From: Chrysoperla carnea | Taxonomy: Eukaryota; Arthropoda; Insecta; Neuroptera; Chrysopidae | DNA length: 64,000 bases | Assembly: GCF_905475395.1 (NCBI RefSeq) | Contig: NC_058340.1 | Span: forward strand, 64,458,181-64,522,180 | Direction: 5' to 3' | Part shown: positions 53,506-60,994 of the stretch, in pieces | Layout of the letters: each line of letters starts with the position of its first letter | Numbering within the stretch: the first letter of the stretch is position 1 | Notes under the pieces: generated by a model | The model's input: only the letters and a program-made list of their open reading frames with translations | Database searches by the model: none | What the model was told of the DNA's origin: nothing | Made by a program: the position numbers and the translations under genes

Positions 53506-55969
53506 ATGTATGTAAACCTCTCATAACTTTTGAACGGCTTGTCCAATTTGATCGCGGTTAGTGCCATTCGAAAGGGCTTGACCAAACTTAGAGTTTGAGG
53601 CCTATTTGGACCGATTCGAACCGATAGATTTCGAGAAATCTCAAAAAAACTGCAAAAAAAAAAATTTTTTTAATAACTTTTAAACGGCTGTATCGATCAA
53701 TTCCAAAAACTAATCAGCTCTCAACATCAAAAAACCACGTCGATCACCACCAGTCCGGTCAAAATCGGTTTATTCATTCTAAAGTTATCGCGATTTGAAA
53801 ATTTAAAAAATAGTGTTTTATCAAACGTCTATGAAATTTTTGATCAGTCAATACTTAGCGGGAAGTTACAGGGATGACCTGCAGGGTCAACCGTTTTCCA
53901 ATTTTTTTTTTTATAAATATCCCTAGCTGACCTAAGCAATTACCTCAGATGTTGGCACGTTTCTCACTGTACGGAAGGATAGGCGATGCTGAGTTTATAT
54001 AAAACTATAAAGTCAATAGTATTTTGTGACACAGAGTATACGAATAGTTACAAACATTGCAAGTTAAATTAGAACTTGTGAAAACAACCTGTATACAAAC
54101 AATAATAACATTGGAACAATTGTTATTCGATTTGTATTTATTATATATTACATATAAATTAAAATAAATTAGCTTCGAAGAACATTATAATAATAATAAT
54201 AATGTAAGACTTATAAGTTGTAAGTTGTGTTGTTGTATATTACAAATACCTACCTTTAAAATTAATTATTCAAAGATTTAAATTCATTAAACTTAGTACA
54301 ATTTATTTGTAGATATACATACATATAACATTTATGTTTTATTTATATCTAGATATGTACAAGTTACAAGTTACAATTTACAATAGACGACAAACAAATG
54401 AATATTATTGTGTTGTAATATCTATTTACCGACTTCAAAAATACGGATGCAAATAGATTGATAATTCAAATAATACGTTGTAATTAAGCTTAAGAGGGCT
54501 AGGTTGAATGACTCAGAAAACTCATTATTTCGATGATGTTTCGATTTTCGATATCTCTTCCAGACCACTTAAAAAAAACTTGTCTTAAAATCTTAAACGT
54601 CCTGCAATAGAAAAAAAATCAAATGTATCTAGAATTACCCGCAGCGTTTTCCTGTGGCTGTTTTTGTGGCTTCTTCTTTTTATAACCATCTTGTCGCCAT
54701 CCCCTTGCTCTGCTTTTTCTTTATGCTTTATCTGATCCATAAAAGCACCAGCACTGCTAAAGTGCTGATCATATAAACATTCACCACAAATTTTAAATTG
54801 ATCTTATGAATGGTTTCAGAGATACTGAGACATAATTGTTGCAATTCAAATTATTCTCTTACTTCTCAAACTTCGGAGACCCAAGTTCTTTCGTCAAAAA
54901 TCGAAAAAGTTCGGAGAAATCTCGATGCTTTATGTAAAACATTTTGTGATATGAAAATTTGACATTCATTGTATGTTTTTTTGATAAATTTTTGATTTTG
55001 ACGCGCTTCTCACTGTAAGGAAAGATAGGCGATGCGTCTATGTATACTATAAAGTCAATGCATTTATTTTTGTAATCCATTTCGCGCCAAAGTCGACTCC
55101 TTAACTATCGAAATCTATCCAGCTTTTGGGAAGATTCGAGGTAATAAAGAAATTTACAAACAAATATTTATACATACATACATGATACGTGCGAAATCCC
55201 GCCTTGGCAGTCGGGTAAAAATATATATGTAAATTTGTATACTGAAGTGAAAGAATGAGTATATAAACGCATATTAATCGTTATTGCCTGCTAAATCCAA
55301 TGACAATTGATCGCTGAGACCGATATTTGATTTAATAAAATTACTCGACTGCGCCAGAAAGAAGGGTATCATTGAATACTATGTTAGGTGGAGTATCATT
55401 GAAAATAAAAAAACAAGTACAGTAATTTACATAGCGACTTTAAATCTTCCTATTAATAATGGGTCTCGATGTTGTTAAAGTCGCCATTATATGTGAAATA
55501 CTGCCCGTGAGTTTAGACTCAGTTTTTCATTATTGTTAAAAAGTATATATACATATATAATATATATAATATCATTTTCTATTTTATATTAAAGGCAAGC
55601 TGTGATACAATACGTCATCAATCTATGTGCGAGGAAATGGTTGGAGAATTATGTTTTGCATTACGATGCCAAGGATCTCAACAAAAACAAGCATTAAAAC
55701 GACAATGTTCAAAATGTATGCATGGTACATCCTATGTACCATCATATCTAGAGATACCACCAACGACAACAATATCATCACCACCAACAACAATGATACC
55801 ACCAGCACCACCTGCACCACAAACATGTGCACCACCACCACCGAAAACAATAACAATAACAACATCACCACCACAATCACAAACCACCACCGAAAATATT
55901 CACAATGAAGAAAAACAATTGGTTTTGAGGCAAACAGTGACATCTATGAAAAAATCTTTGAACTATTAA
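16457..55969 (+). CDS. Kainate-class ionotropic glutamate receptor subunit, 13 coding exons, complete
   Basis: This encodes a glutamate-gated cation channel subunit of the plasma membrane. The coding exons are 16457-16544, 18875-19042, 27797-28048, 30445-30623, 37846-38061, 38492-38644, 45017-45220, 45463-45666, 49831-49935, 49996-50250, 50353-50550, 50871-51359 and 55595-55969. All have AG/GT borders and matching phases and sum to 2886 nt (961 aa), the usual family length. In order: signal peptide (1 to about 24), amino-terminal domain (to about 405), S1, M1 (about 538-560), pore loop with MQQGS and Gln at the Q/R site (Q600), M3 with [15 protein letters not shown] (629-643), S2, M4 (about 804-828) and a 133-residue tail. 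Ligand-contact positions are present: T498 and R503 in S1, S668/T669 and E717 in S2. C729 and C785 form the expected S2 disulfide. There are at least seven NxS/T sites. Family assignment is firm; the exact insect paralogue is not resolved. Confidence 0.95.
17156..17738. mobile_element. Fold-back element with ~185-bp inverted arms
   Basis: The left arm 17156-17345 (TCTACGGAAGCCAGAATGGC ... GAACCCTTTTGAAGATGTC) is the reverse complement of 17546-17738, roughly 90% identical by eye. About 200 bp lie between them. RNA from either strand would form a long hairpin. Confidence 0.85.
18159..18666. mobile_element. TTAA-flanked MITE, CCAGCATG subfamily, copy 1
   Basis: Starts TTAAGGATGTTCCAGCATG and ends CATGCTGGTACTACCTTAA, so the ends are inverted and both abut TTAA. 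An incomplete relative lies at 45731-46190. Confidence 0.75.
18847..18866 (+). repeat. (TG)n microsatellite at the exon 2 splice acceptor
   Basis: About ten TG units end 8 nt before the acceptor AG of iGluR exon 2. Confidence 0.9.
18875..19042 (+). CDS. iGluR coding exon 2: start of amino-terminal domain
   Basis: It encodes residues 30-85, with [10 protein letters not shown] and [20 protein letters not shown], the first strand and helix of the LIVBP-like amino-terminal domain. It enters and leaves in phase 1. The acceptor TTATTAAAG has a poor pyrimidine tract and sits just after a (TG)n run. The donor is GTTTGT. Confidence 0.93.
21780..22200. repeat. CTCAGGACGTAAAA repeat (H family), rearranged copy
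   Basis: It shares GAGCAACATAGGTCAA, TTAGAGATAGAACAAAA and CCCGTGAGGGCGCAAATTAG with 30890-31450 and 47325-47915. Here the left part is inverted, which creates a 32-bp perfect palindrome at 21904-21935. Confidence 0.75.
22845..23260. repeat. (AAAC)n / CCCG...CTGGG element, copy 2
   Basis: Begins CTAGCTTGATATCCGCCCG and ends with AACAAACAAACATCCTTACT then TTCACATTTATAATAT. It is internally inverted around 23070 (AATTTATGTTTCAAAATGAT and its complement). Confidence 0.65.
27797..28048 (+). CDS. iGluR coding exon 3: amino-terminal domain core
   Basis: It encodes residues 86-169, including [19 protein letters not shown] and [18 protein letters not shown], which are hallmarks of kainate receptor amino-terminal domains. 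The exon starts after TTAATTAG in phase 1 and ends at GTAAAT in phase 1. NWT is a glycosylation site. Confidence 0.95.
28049..30444 (+). other. iGluR intron 3 (2.4 kb)
   Basis: It contains one end of the TTAAGGTAGTAC MITE family starting at 29444. The rest is AT-rich with no supported feature. Confidence 0.7.
29444..29560 (+). mobile_element. TTAA-flanked MITE, half copy
   Basis: TTAAGGTAGTACCATCGGTA through CAAAATTAACTAGTTAAATT matches the left end of 36685-37009. No right end found. Confidence 0.7.
30445..30623 (+). CDS. iGluR coding exon 4: amino-terminal domain
   Basis: It completes the Gly codon started in exon 3 and encodes [10 protein letters not shown] followed by [17 protein letters not shown]. 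The acceptor is TTTTTATTATAG and the donor GTAAGT. It exits in phase 0. Confidence 0.92.
30890..31450 (+). repeat. CTCAGGACGTAAAA repeat (H family), copy 2
   Basis: About 560 bp, from TATACTAAGTTCAGTCCCAA through CCGTCCGTCCGTTTGTG to GTCAATTGTTTGTTTTCACT. Nearly full-length match to 47325-47915. Non-coding. Confidence 0.8.
31955..32375. repeat. ~300-bp dyad-symmetric repeat, array 3
   Basis: Contains ATCGGGAAAAATTTTTTGTT twice, about 305 bp apart, and inverted GGTAATTTTGACCCAAAAAA / TTTTTTGGGTCAAAATTACC. More diverged from arrays 1, 2 and 4 than they are from each other. Confidence 0.75.
32795..33235. repeat. (GTTT)n / CCCAGCGAAGCGGGTGGG element, copy 3
   Basis: Starts with ATATATTATAAATGTTAAAG and a (GTTT)n run, then TTACGCTTTCACGCTTAAAC, and ends ACCCAGCGAAGCGGGTGGGT. 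This copy shows both ends of the family. Confidence 0.75.
35887..36188 (-). mobile_element. MITE, GGCATGGGC family, copy 2
   Basis: Reverse-complement counterpart of 636-921, ending CCCATGCCTGC. Shared interior: CTCTATGAGCAATGCGGA and CAATAAAGTTTATGG. Confidence 0.75.
36685..37009. mobile_element. TTAA-flanked MITE with ~115-bp inverted repeats, full copy
   Basis: 325 bp. TTAAGGTAGCACTATCGG at one end, CCGATAGTACTACCTTAA at the other. The arms extend through TGAAACTTGGCATAGTTGTC and AGTTAAATTTTT. TTAA at both ends is the piggyBac-type target. No ORF. Confidence 0.85.
37846..38061 (+). CDS. iGluR coding exon 5: amino-terminal domain
   Basis: 216 nt in phase 0 (residues 230-301) with [20 protein letters not shown], the conserved 'FTTLDLE' segment, and glycosylation site NMT. 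The acceptor is TTTTTATTTTTAG and the donor GTACGT. Confidence 0.94.
38062..38491 (+). other. iGluR intron 5 (430 bp)
   Basis: Nothing recognised inside. The acceptor is AATTTTTACAG. Confidence 0.8.
38492..38644 (+). CDS. iGluR coding exon 6: amino-terminal domain
   Basis: 153 nt in phase 0 (residues 302-352) with [14 protein letters not shown] and [20 protein letters not shown], the typical 'C-D...W..GLSL.NYI' region of kainate receptors. The acceptor is TTTTTACAG and the donor GTAAGT. Confidence 0.95.
40335..40810. repeat. ~300-bp dyad-symmetric tandem repeat, array 4
   Basis: TTTCTGAGATATCGCAATAT occurs at 40339 and 40639, a 300-bp period. The sequence is close to arrays 1 and 2. Confidence 0.85.
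41613..41914. mobile_element. TTAA-flanked MITE with long inverted repeats, second copy
   Basis: 302 bp, TTAAGGTAGTACTATCAG to CGATAGTACAACCTTAA, with the same interior as 36685-37009 (CTGAACGTCCAGT, GATCAATGTTAAAATA). The flanks differ, so these are independent insertions. Confidence 0.85.
42433..42660. repeat. CCCGCTTCGCTGGG element, copy 4
   Basis: ACTAGCTTGATACCAGCCCG, CTTCGCTGGGTTTAAAAGTA. Matches the inverse of the end of 32795-33235. Confidence 0.7.
43358..44159. mobile_element. 802-bp Tc1/mariner-type non-autonomous element
   Basis: Left end TA-CAGGATGGTTCAATTTATAA; right end is the complement of TA-CAGGGTGGTCAAATTTATAA, giving inverted repeats of about 35 bp flanked by TA. No transposase frame. 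A second inverted repeat (43812-43913) is nested inside. Confidence 0.8.
43812..43913. repeat. Hairpin with 34-bp near-perfect stem
   Basis: Arms 43812-43845 and 43880-43913 (TTTTTGGAGTCGG.GTCAGCC on the left) pair at 33 of 34 positions around a 34-nt loop. It could be a tiny MITE or a small-RNA-competent hairpin. On the plus strand it would be part of the receptor pre-mRNA. Confidence 0.85.
45017..45220 (+). CDS. iGluR coding exon 7: end of amino-terminal domain and linker to S1
   Basis: 204 nt in phase 0 (residues 353-420). It has [13 protein letters not shown], then [20 protein letters not shown], and ends in VTLVVITIL, where the ligand-binding lobe S1 begins. The acceptor is TTCTTTACAG and the donor GTATGT. 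Confidence 0.95.
45463..45666 (+). CDS. iGluR coding exon 8: ligand-binding lobe S1
   Basis: 204 nt in phase 0 (residues 421-488): [20 protein letters not shown], then [18 protein letters not shown] and [15 protein letters not shown]. The acceptor is ATTTTATAG and the donor GTAAGC. Confidence 0.96.
45731..46190 (+). mobile_element. Degraded relative of the 18159-18666 MITE
   Basis: TTAAGGTATGTAC at the left, then a stretch similar to 18180-18610 (TATTTACAGTTCCTATATGT, GAACGAGAAATTAAATTTAA, CCCAAAGTTTCAGATATTTT). Right terminus not clear. Confidence 0.6.
46858..47270 (+). repeat. Insect interspersed element ending in a CCAAATTTCAAGTCTCTAGG motif
   Basis: Starts AACTAGCTGTTACCTGCTCG and ends with CTGCCAAATTTCAAGTCTCT and CAGAGATATCGTGATGAG. 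The pair of landmarks (AACTAGCTGTT...CCCG and GCCAAATTTCA..TCTAGG) is familiar from non-autonomous elements in many insect genomes. Single copy here. Confidence 0.55.
47325..47915 (+). repeat. CTCAGGACGTAAAA repeat (H family), copy 3
   Basis: Same landmarks and order as 30890-31450, including TGTCCGTCCGTCCGTCTGTG and a common end at GTCAATTGTTTGTTTTCACT. Confidence 0.8.
47955..48740. mobile_element. Element with TAACTTCCCGCTAAG inverted ends, full copy
   Basis: TAACTTCCCGCTAAG at 47955 and its exact complement at 48693-48707, followed by GGATGACCTGCAGGGTCAAC and a T-tract shared with the second copy (53403-53915). Interior has (TG)n and repeated AAAATCGGTT.ATTC motifs. No intact ORF. Confidence 0.75.
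49488..49739 (-). mobile_element. tRNA-related SINE with 6-bp target duplication
   Basis: AGACGT at 49482-49487 is repeated at 49740-49745. On the minus strand the 5' end carries GCGGGTTCGAATCCCGCCG (B-box like) preceded by TAGTGGTGGTTTACA (weak A box). The body ends in a CCTAATCTAACCTAA tail. It sits just before iGluR exon 9. Confidence 0.75.
49831..49935 (+). CDS. iGluR coding exon 9: S1 agonist-contact segment
   Basis: 105 nt in phase 0 (residues 489-523) with [21 protein letters not shown]503 is the invariant arginine that binds the agonist carboxylate. The acceptor is TTTCTTTTCCAG and the donor GTAAGA. Only 60 bp of intron separate it from exon 10. Confidence 0.96.
49996..50250 (+). CDS. 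iGluR coding exon 10: M1 and pore loop
   Basis: 255 nt in phase 0 (residues 524-608). It holds M1 ([20 protein letters not shown]), the RFSPYEW motif and the re-entrant pore segment [18 protein letters not shown] with an unedited Gln codon (CAA) at the Q/R position. The donor is GTTTGT. Confidence 0.96.
50353..50550 (+). CDS. iGluR coding exon 11: M3 gate and start of S2
   Basis: 198 nt in phase 0 (residues 609-674): [20 protein letters not shown], then AFLTVERM and the S2 contact stretch SGSTMTFFR. It follows a 102-bp intron with acceptor TGTTGGGCAG and ends at GTATGT. It contains no start codon near its beginning, so it is easily missed by ORF scans. Confidence 0.96.
50871..51359 (+). CDS. 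iGluR coding exon 12: S2 and M4
   Basis: 489 nt in phase 0 (residues 675-837): YAFLMES with E717, [30 protein letters not shown], and M4 ([20 protein letters not shown]). The donor used here, GTTAGT at 51360, is the one that keeps exon 13 in frame. A stronger GTAAGT lies 4 bp further on, at 51364. Confidence 0.95.
51465..51760. repeat. CCCGCGAAGCGG / TATGAGCTATTTTAATG element, copy 5
   Basis: It has GCCCAGCCCTCTCGCTTCAC, CGCCCCGCGAAGCGGATGGA and TATAGCCTATGTGTTATTCT, relating it to 4745-4905 and 32795-33235. Confidence 0.55.
52970..53402 (+). repeat. Dispersed GTTATAAGTTTAAAGTG element, copy 3, interrupted
   Basis: Contains CGGGTGTTATAAGTTTGACC, TTTGTCTGTCTGTGGCATCG and CAACCGACTTGATTGACAAC. 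It breaks off at TTTCCAAAAATCG, where the AACTTCCCGC element begins. Confidence 0.75.
53403..53915. mobile_element. TAACTTCCCGC element, truncated second copy with long (TG)n
   Basis: Starts within the family at CGCGAGGGTGTCTGTATAGC, contains 33 TG units (53439-53504), then GTAAACCTCTCATAACTTTT, and ends CTTAGCGGGAAGTTACAGGG plus a T-tract. The left 110 bp of the family are missing. Confidence 0.8.
55595..55969 (+). CDS. iGluR coding exon 13: cytoplasmic tail and stop
   Basis: 375 nt including TAA (residues 838-961), phase 0, acceptor TTATATTAAAG. The first part is cysteine-rich ([33 protein letters not shown]). Then comes a low-complexity proline/threonine stretch coded mainly by CCA and ACA, and a basic end, KKSLNY. 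The in-frame join to exon 12 and the cysteine-spaced start support it as the genuine tail. The Pro/Thr stretch is probably disordered. Confidence 0.85.
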   Translation, partial: ASCDTIRHQSMCEEMVGELCFALRCQGSQQKQALKRQCSKCMHGTSYVPSYLEIPPTTTISSPPTTMIPPAPPAPQTCAPPPPKTITITTSPPQSQTTTENIHNEEKQLVLRQTVTSMKKSLNY

Positions 55970-56449
55970 AAGTACTGTGTTTTACCTTCAACTGTTTGTA
56001 TAGTGGAAAATGGAAAATGTCAATTAGATGAATATAATTTTTTAGGGAAAAACTAGATGGATTTTGTATATCGAACTTATTGGTTTAAGAGCTGATCGTA
56101 GAAAGCCCCTTACTGATAAAACAGATTTAATCATACGAAATTTTTTTTGGAGAAGACAGTATTTTCATTTTTCGACAAATCGGATCTATTTCTAGAGAAA
56201 ATCAAAATATCATTGTTGATTAAAATTTATATTCCCTGTAAAATTCCATTGTACTGCCTGATCAACTTTAAGTAGTGAAAAAACTAATGAAAAGTTAAAG
56301 TTTACCTGTTGTCACCAGAGGTTTGCTATGATCAGTTCTCGTACTATATATTTTTATATTAGGCCGCAATTATCTTATTCTTATGATTCACTCCATGTAT
56401 TAGATAATCTTAGATGCCATGACTAATTAAAAAATATGACGACCTTCGA

Positions 56450-56790
56450 TTCTCGACAGCGAACACCAAACAACAACGAAAACTGGGTATTGAAAGTATC
56501 GAATTAGTACATCAATGAGTGTGAGAGAGTACAAATACATTAAGCAATGTGTATAAGAAAGATACAATTAAGTATCTCCTAATTTATTTATCAACAGTAA
56601 CAGTATCAACTATTTGCTTAACAACAGTAGCGGTACAATAGCACCAAAACAAACATATAATGGTATCTTTCTTATACACATTGCTTGCTTAATGTATATG
56701 TACTTTCTCACATCATCAATGTACTATTTAATAAAAGCCTAATTTCGTTTTATTTCCTGTTTGGTGTTCGCCTTCGTGCTTGGCCGTTAT
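56450..56790. mobile_element. MITE with long inverted repeats, AAGCAATGTGT family, copy 2
   Basis: Outer arms GCGAACACCAAACA / TGTTTGGTGTTCGC, inner arms CATTAAGCAATGTGTATAAG / CTTATACACATTGCTTGCTT. Same family as 9830-10250. A lone outer arm is at about 34030-34070. Confidence 0.8.
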
Positions 56791-58276
56791 TTAACAGAAA
56801 TAAATTGTTCGCTCTTCGAATGAGTACTTAGACGTAATAGCTTTATTTATGTTTACACAAAATAGTGGAATTGATGTGAAAGTTAAACATTTAGCTGAAA
56901 AAATATAATATTAGGGTAAGTTTATTCCATCTTATCCATAAACTCTTGGGAAAATTACCGATGACGTCAAGCAGTCAGCAAGCAGTCAAGGAATTGGTAA
57001 CTAATTTATTCGTAATAGAAATGTAAGAAACTTTAAAAAAATAAACTAAATCCCGATGTAAAATAGCGAAAATGTAATAATATTTTCATTACGATGAAAT
57101 AAATCACGATACCGGAAACAGATAGGAACATTCAATGTAATTGATATAATGTTATTCCGGTGGGAATGCTTGGAGTAGAATAGCTGTATTTAAAATAGGG
57201 AAACTGTAAATAGTTACTAAAATATAAGAAATTAGTTCTTAAGATATTACTGACAAAAAACTTAATTATTTACAATAAATATGTACCTTTGAGTTGTTTT
57301 AATAAAGAACCAAAAATGTTTTTCTAAAAATCATTGTGTTTTATTTTTTCCAAGATATTTTCTACGAAGCCTGGATGCCCACAGACAAAGTATGACCCTG
57401 TGGGTAGGAAAAATCAACGTGTAGTTTCTAATTGACTTTCTGAACCGAATTAAAAAAACCGCTCTCGATCTGTCTACCTGGAAAAAAAAAATGATGTCAA
57501 ATTCTTAAGCTCTTGTTTACTACACTAACTCCCTTATACTCGATTATATAATCAGAAAAAAATTTTAATTAAGTTTAATAAAACTGATAAGAATTATGTT
57601 AGTGCATTTAGTTACAAAATATATAAAAATAATTCAAAATAATAAATTTTAGAGTAATTTTTGAAGGTCAAAAAAATCATAAGAATTAATAAGTAACTCA
57701 AAACATTAATTAACCATTATAAAGATTAATTATGCACTCTATGTAAATTTTTGATAAAGATTAGTTTTGGTACTTCGGAAAAGATCGTCAATTTTTATAA
57801 TATCATTAAACTTAAAAGCAATATAAACATTTTTTTGGCAAAAAATAGAATCGACTAAAAATGTACAAAAAAATTATTTTTTATGAAATTTCGACTCCAA
57901 TGAATAATTGTGAGCAATAACGCTTTAGCTTAGGATATGGTTATCGTCAACTTCAAAGCGTAATTGCAAACCAGAAAATTGTTGCTTGGAGTTGGTAAAA
58001 TTATTTTTTCTTTTTTGTGCACTTTTTGTCCGTCCATTTATTAAAAAAAATGGCACTATTTTCTACCCCTAGATGCGAAACCAATAACACTAAAATCGAA
58101 ATCGGACTACTCTGTTAATAGTAATGCGTGATCATGCATTTAAAAATAAAAAATACAAGTTGAATTGAGAACCATCCTCCTTTTTCGTCGGGTATAATTT
58201 TGTTACAAATTATACAAATTAATTATTTTTATTATTGCAAGTTTGGCCATGAATTTTTTTTTTGGAAAGAAATCCG

Positions 58277-58284
58277 TATATAAG
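58277..58284 (+). promoter_or_regulatory. TATA box of the serine protease gene
   Basis: TATATAAG lies 48 nt upstream of the protease ATG. A start site about 30 nt downstream (near 58307) would leave a 5' UTR of about 25 nt. Inferred from sequence and spacing only. Confidence 0.5.
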
Positions 58285-58331
58285 TTAAAAGTCGCTTGAT
58301 AATACAATAAATTTTAGTAACACAAGTAAGA

Positions 58332-60350
58332 ATGTTTTCCAAAAGTTTGGTAGTTTTAGTTAGTATTACAATTTCATCTTTACAGCCAATTTTGGGTGGA
58401 CCATACGAAACTGCTAGAGCTAGTAAGTATTTTAGCTAAGTAAGTTTTTCTTGCAATAAATATTTTGACTTGAAATCAAAGATCCATACATTGGGTCTTC
58501 TTCTACTTAATATACAATGTCTTGCAAAGTTATATTGCGTTAACCGAGCTGTTTTGTCTTCTTTTAAAGCAGCAGAAGCTCTCCGTATAAAGCGAGCAAT
58601 TGGAACTTCATTACCAAAAAATCCGCTATATCTCCGAAAATAATTCGACTTTTTAAATGTCTGTTTAAGTACATATTCTTAAGAGTCTAACCTTTAAAAA
58701 TATGCTCACAAAACTTCGGTTTCTTCAAGTTTCTAGACCAGAATACTGCCTTAATGTTTTTAACCGCACCTTTAACCCATATTTACAAATAGGTCACAGG
58801 GTAATTTTATTTTAATAGTTAATCACCCAAATACATAACATACGTGATTGACTTCATCACGTTTATACTATTTGTATTTTGCGACATACAAGAAATGTGT
58901 AATTATTTATGTGCTGGTACCGCTTGCCAAGACCATGTTTTCAAACTTTTTTTATAAATAAAATTCAGAGGAGACAAAAGGTATTTTTTTAAATTACAAA
59001 TTTATAAAATCGGAATTTTTTTTAAATTGATAATTTCTTTCTTGCTATACATCATAAAAATTTTTGCATCAAACAAGGATATTACGCAAACAGTTTGATT
59101 GTTTATGGGACGTTTAATAATTAAAATAAATAAATTAGAATGTCAAGAATATGCTAAAGCTGTCTATGCCAATGAAGCAAGTCCAGTTTTATCAAGGAGG
59201 TCAGGCTCAAATTCAGTATCACAGTGTGGTATATTGGAAGTACCATTGATTATTGGTGGCAAAAAAGCGAAACCCAGAGAATTTCCACACATGGTTTGTA
59301 AAAATTATCCTTGTAATAGGTGCTTTTATTAGAGGTTCACATCTATGAGTTGACAACAGTCTGTTGCTTGATAACTGAACAACATACAGTTGCTTTGTGT
59401 TGAGTTTGATTTAAAGTTGTGAACCTTTAAAAAAAACACCCGGTACAAAATAAGGCATACAACAGTATTATTACAATTTTTTATCTAGGCTGTTATTGGA
59501 TATGGTCCGTCACCTCGTGGAAATCTAGCCTGGCATTGTGGCGGTTCTTTAATAAGTGAACAGTTTGTTCTAACTGCAGCTCATTGTGAAAATTCGGATT
59601 CAGAGTGAGTTATTTAGCATAGATTTTCTCGGAAATCTCGAAATACTATTTTGTGTCAACCTATTTTATAAATATTTCCGTATATGTTTAACAGAGGTCC
59701 AGCTCAAATGGTACGACTTGGCGAAGTTAATTTTCAAAATGATGGTGAAACTGATGTCCAAGAACGTGGAATTTCACAAATAATTAAACATCCAGATTAT
59801 CGTCCACCATCAAAATACAACGATATTGCATTGATAATGCTTGATTCGCCCGTAAACTTTGATGGATACGTGAGACCAGCTTGCTTGAATGTTGATGGCA
59901 ATGTTCCACAACGGGGTATAGCAAGTGGATTTGGCCGAACATCCTACGGTAAATATAATATTTTGGTACCAAAAACTTCTCATTATATAACTGGAAAAAA
60001 TTTAAATCGTAGATGATTCTTCGAGCAGTAGCCAATTAATGAAAGTAACAGTTACATTTTTCGATAGCAACACTTGTACACCAGCATATAAATCAGAAAT
60101 ATCACGTGGCCAATTACCCGACGGTATAGTCGATTCGATCGTATGTGCTGGTGAAATGAATGGTGGTAAAGATACATGCCAAGGAGATTCTGGTGGACCA
60201 ATACAAAATGTTTTACACTCACCCGAATGTATGTACAGTATTATCGGTGTAACATCGTTTGGAAAATTTTGTGGATTTAAAAATTCTCCAGCTATTTATA
60301 CACGTGTTTCACATTTCATTCCGTGGATTGTTAGTAATGTTTGGGGTTAA
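58332..60350 (+). CDS. Secreted snake-like serine protease (S1A chymotrypsin fold), 5 exons, complete
   Basis: Exons 58332-58422, 59139-59293, 59489-59604, 59695-59948 and 60013-60350 join in frame to 317 residues. A signal peptide ([18 protein letters not shown]) is followed by a short prodomain with [10 protein letters not shown], then C60 and the activation site L67/IIGG. The catalytic triad is H114 (LTAAHC), D164 (NDIALI) and S265 (GDSGGP). D259 at the base of the S1 pocket predicts cleavage after Arg/Lys. C60 can pair with the cysteine of VRPACL (C184) to hold the propeptide. There is no clip domain. Cleavage after Leu rather than Arg, and the FPHM motif after IIGG, are features of the insect snake subgroup (family knowledge). 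The substrate is unknown. The exon 2 acceptor (TAAATTAG) has a weak pyrimidine tract but is the only one that gives the right phase and an expected sequence. Confidence 0.92.
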
Positions 60351-60463
60351 ATTGAGCACACAATAAGTTTTTGAATTTGTTTTAATTGGTGGGAAGATTT
60401 TCGGAAGAAAATGATTTATTTGACATCAGTCTATAGATGGTAAATCGTGTTGGTCTCAGCTTG

Positions 60464-60469
60464 AATAAA
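60464..60469 (+). terminator. Polyadenylation signal AATAAA of the protease gene
   Basis: It is the first AATAAA after the stop codon, 114 nt downstream. Its position fits a short 3' UTR. Confidence 0.6.
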
Positions 60470-60969
60470 ATATAAGTTATTATCTTATTTAGTTAAGTTT
60501 ATTAATCTACTCATTGTAAGCAAACATAGAAACTTACTTAGCTTTATTTTTTTTATGATTAGAAAAATAAGGCTTACCAAGCCTTTTAAGTCAATGGCTG
60601 TGTTTACCTGATATTTAAAGCTTTATATTTTTAAAATAAATGTATTTATTAAAACTTTTTTGTAGTCGTTAATTTATTTATTAAGTTTCAAAAAGATTGA
60701 AATTTTCTGCACATTTAGAAAATTTGTTTTAACTTTATCGAATCTTTCCTGATGAAACAAATCCTTTATTTCTTTAATTTCAATCCCACTTGTTTAAATT
60801 TAATATTTATTTAAGTTCAGGTCTGCGACAAGAAATCGTTTTTTATGATGGAAATACAATAGGTATTTCTTATCAACTTTTGGTGGTAGTACAGATCGCA
60901 TCGACTTCACAGAAAAGGAATTAAAGGATTAAGTGAATGTAAAAATTACAAATATGTTTTCAAATATGT

Positions 60970-60975
60970 TTTATT
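60970..60975 (-). terminator. ACP: Polyadenylation signal AATAAA of the ACP gene
   Basis: AATAAA on the minus strand just after the stop of the candidate last exon. The ACP and protease genes are convergent, with about 500 bp between their signals. Confidence 0.45.
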
Positions 60976-60994
60976 GAATAGAATTTTCCAAAAG

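Larger units (their letters stand above)
51360..55594 (+). other. iGluR intron 12 (4.2 kb)
   Basis: It contains an (AAAC)-family fragment (51465-51760), the GTTATAAGTTT element (52970-53402), a truncated AACTTCCCGC element with a long (TG)n (53403-53915), and two direct copies of TTCTCACTGTA.GGAA.GATAGGCGATG (53958 and 55006). No nested gene. Confidence 0.75.
55970..58331. other. Intergenic region between receptor and protease
   Basis: It holds the receptor 3' UTR (end not determined; AATAAA occurs at several places after 56700) and a MITE at about 56450-56790. The rest is AT-rich with no supported feature. Confidence 0.6.

Noticed and set aside
53307-53585. Open frames on both strands over the (TG)n tract
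   Set aside because: They translate the dinucleotide repeat into THTHTH or VCVCVC runs; repeat artefact.
58570-58642. Alternative protease exon reading [16 protein letters not shown]
   Set aside because: It is out of phase with exon 1, ends in a stop, and the phase-correct exon at 59139 gives the expected [10 protein letters not shown] sequence.
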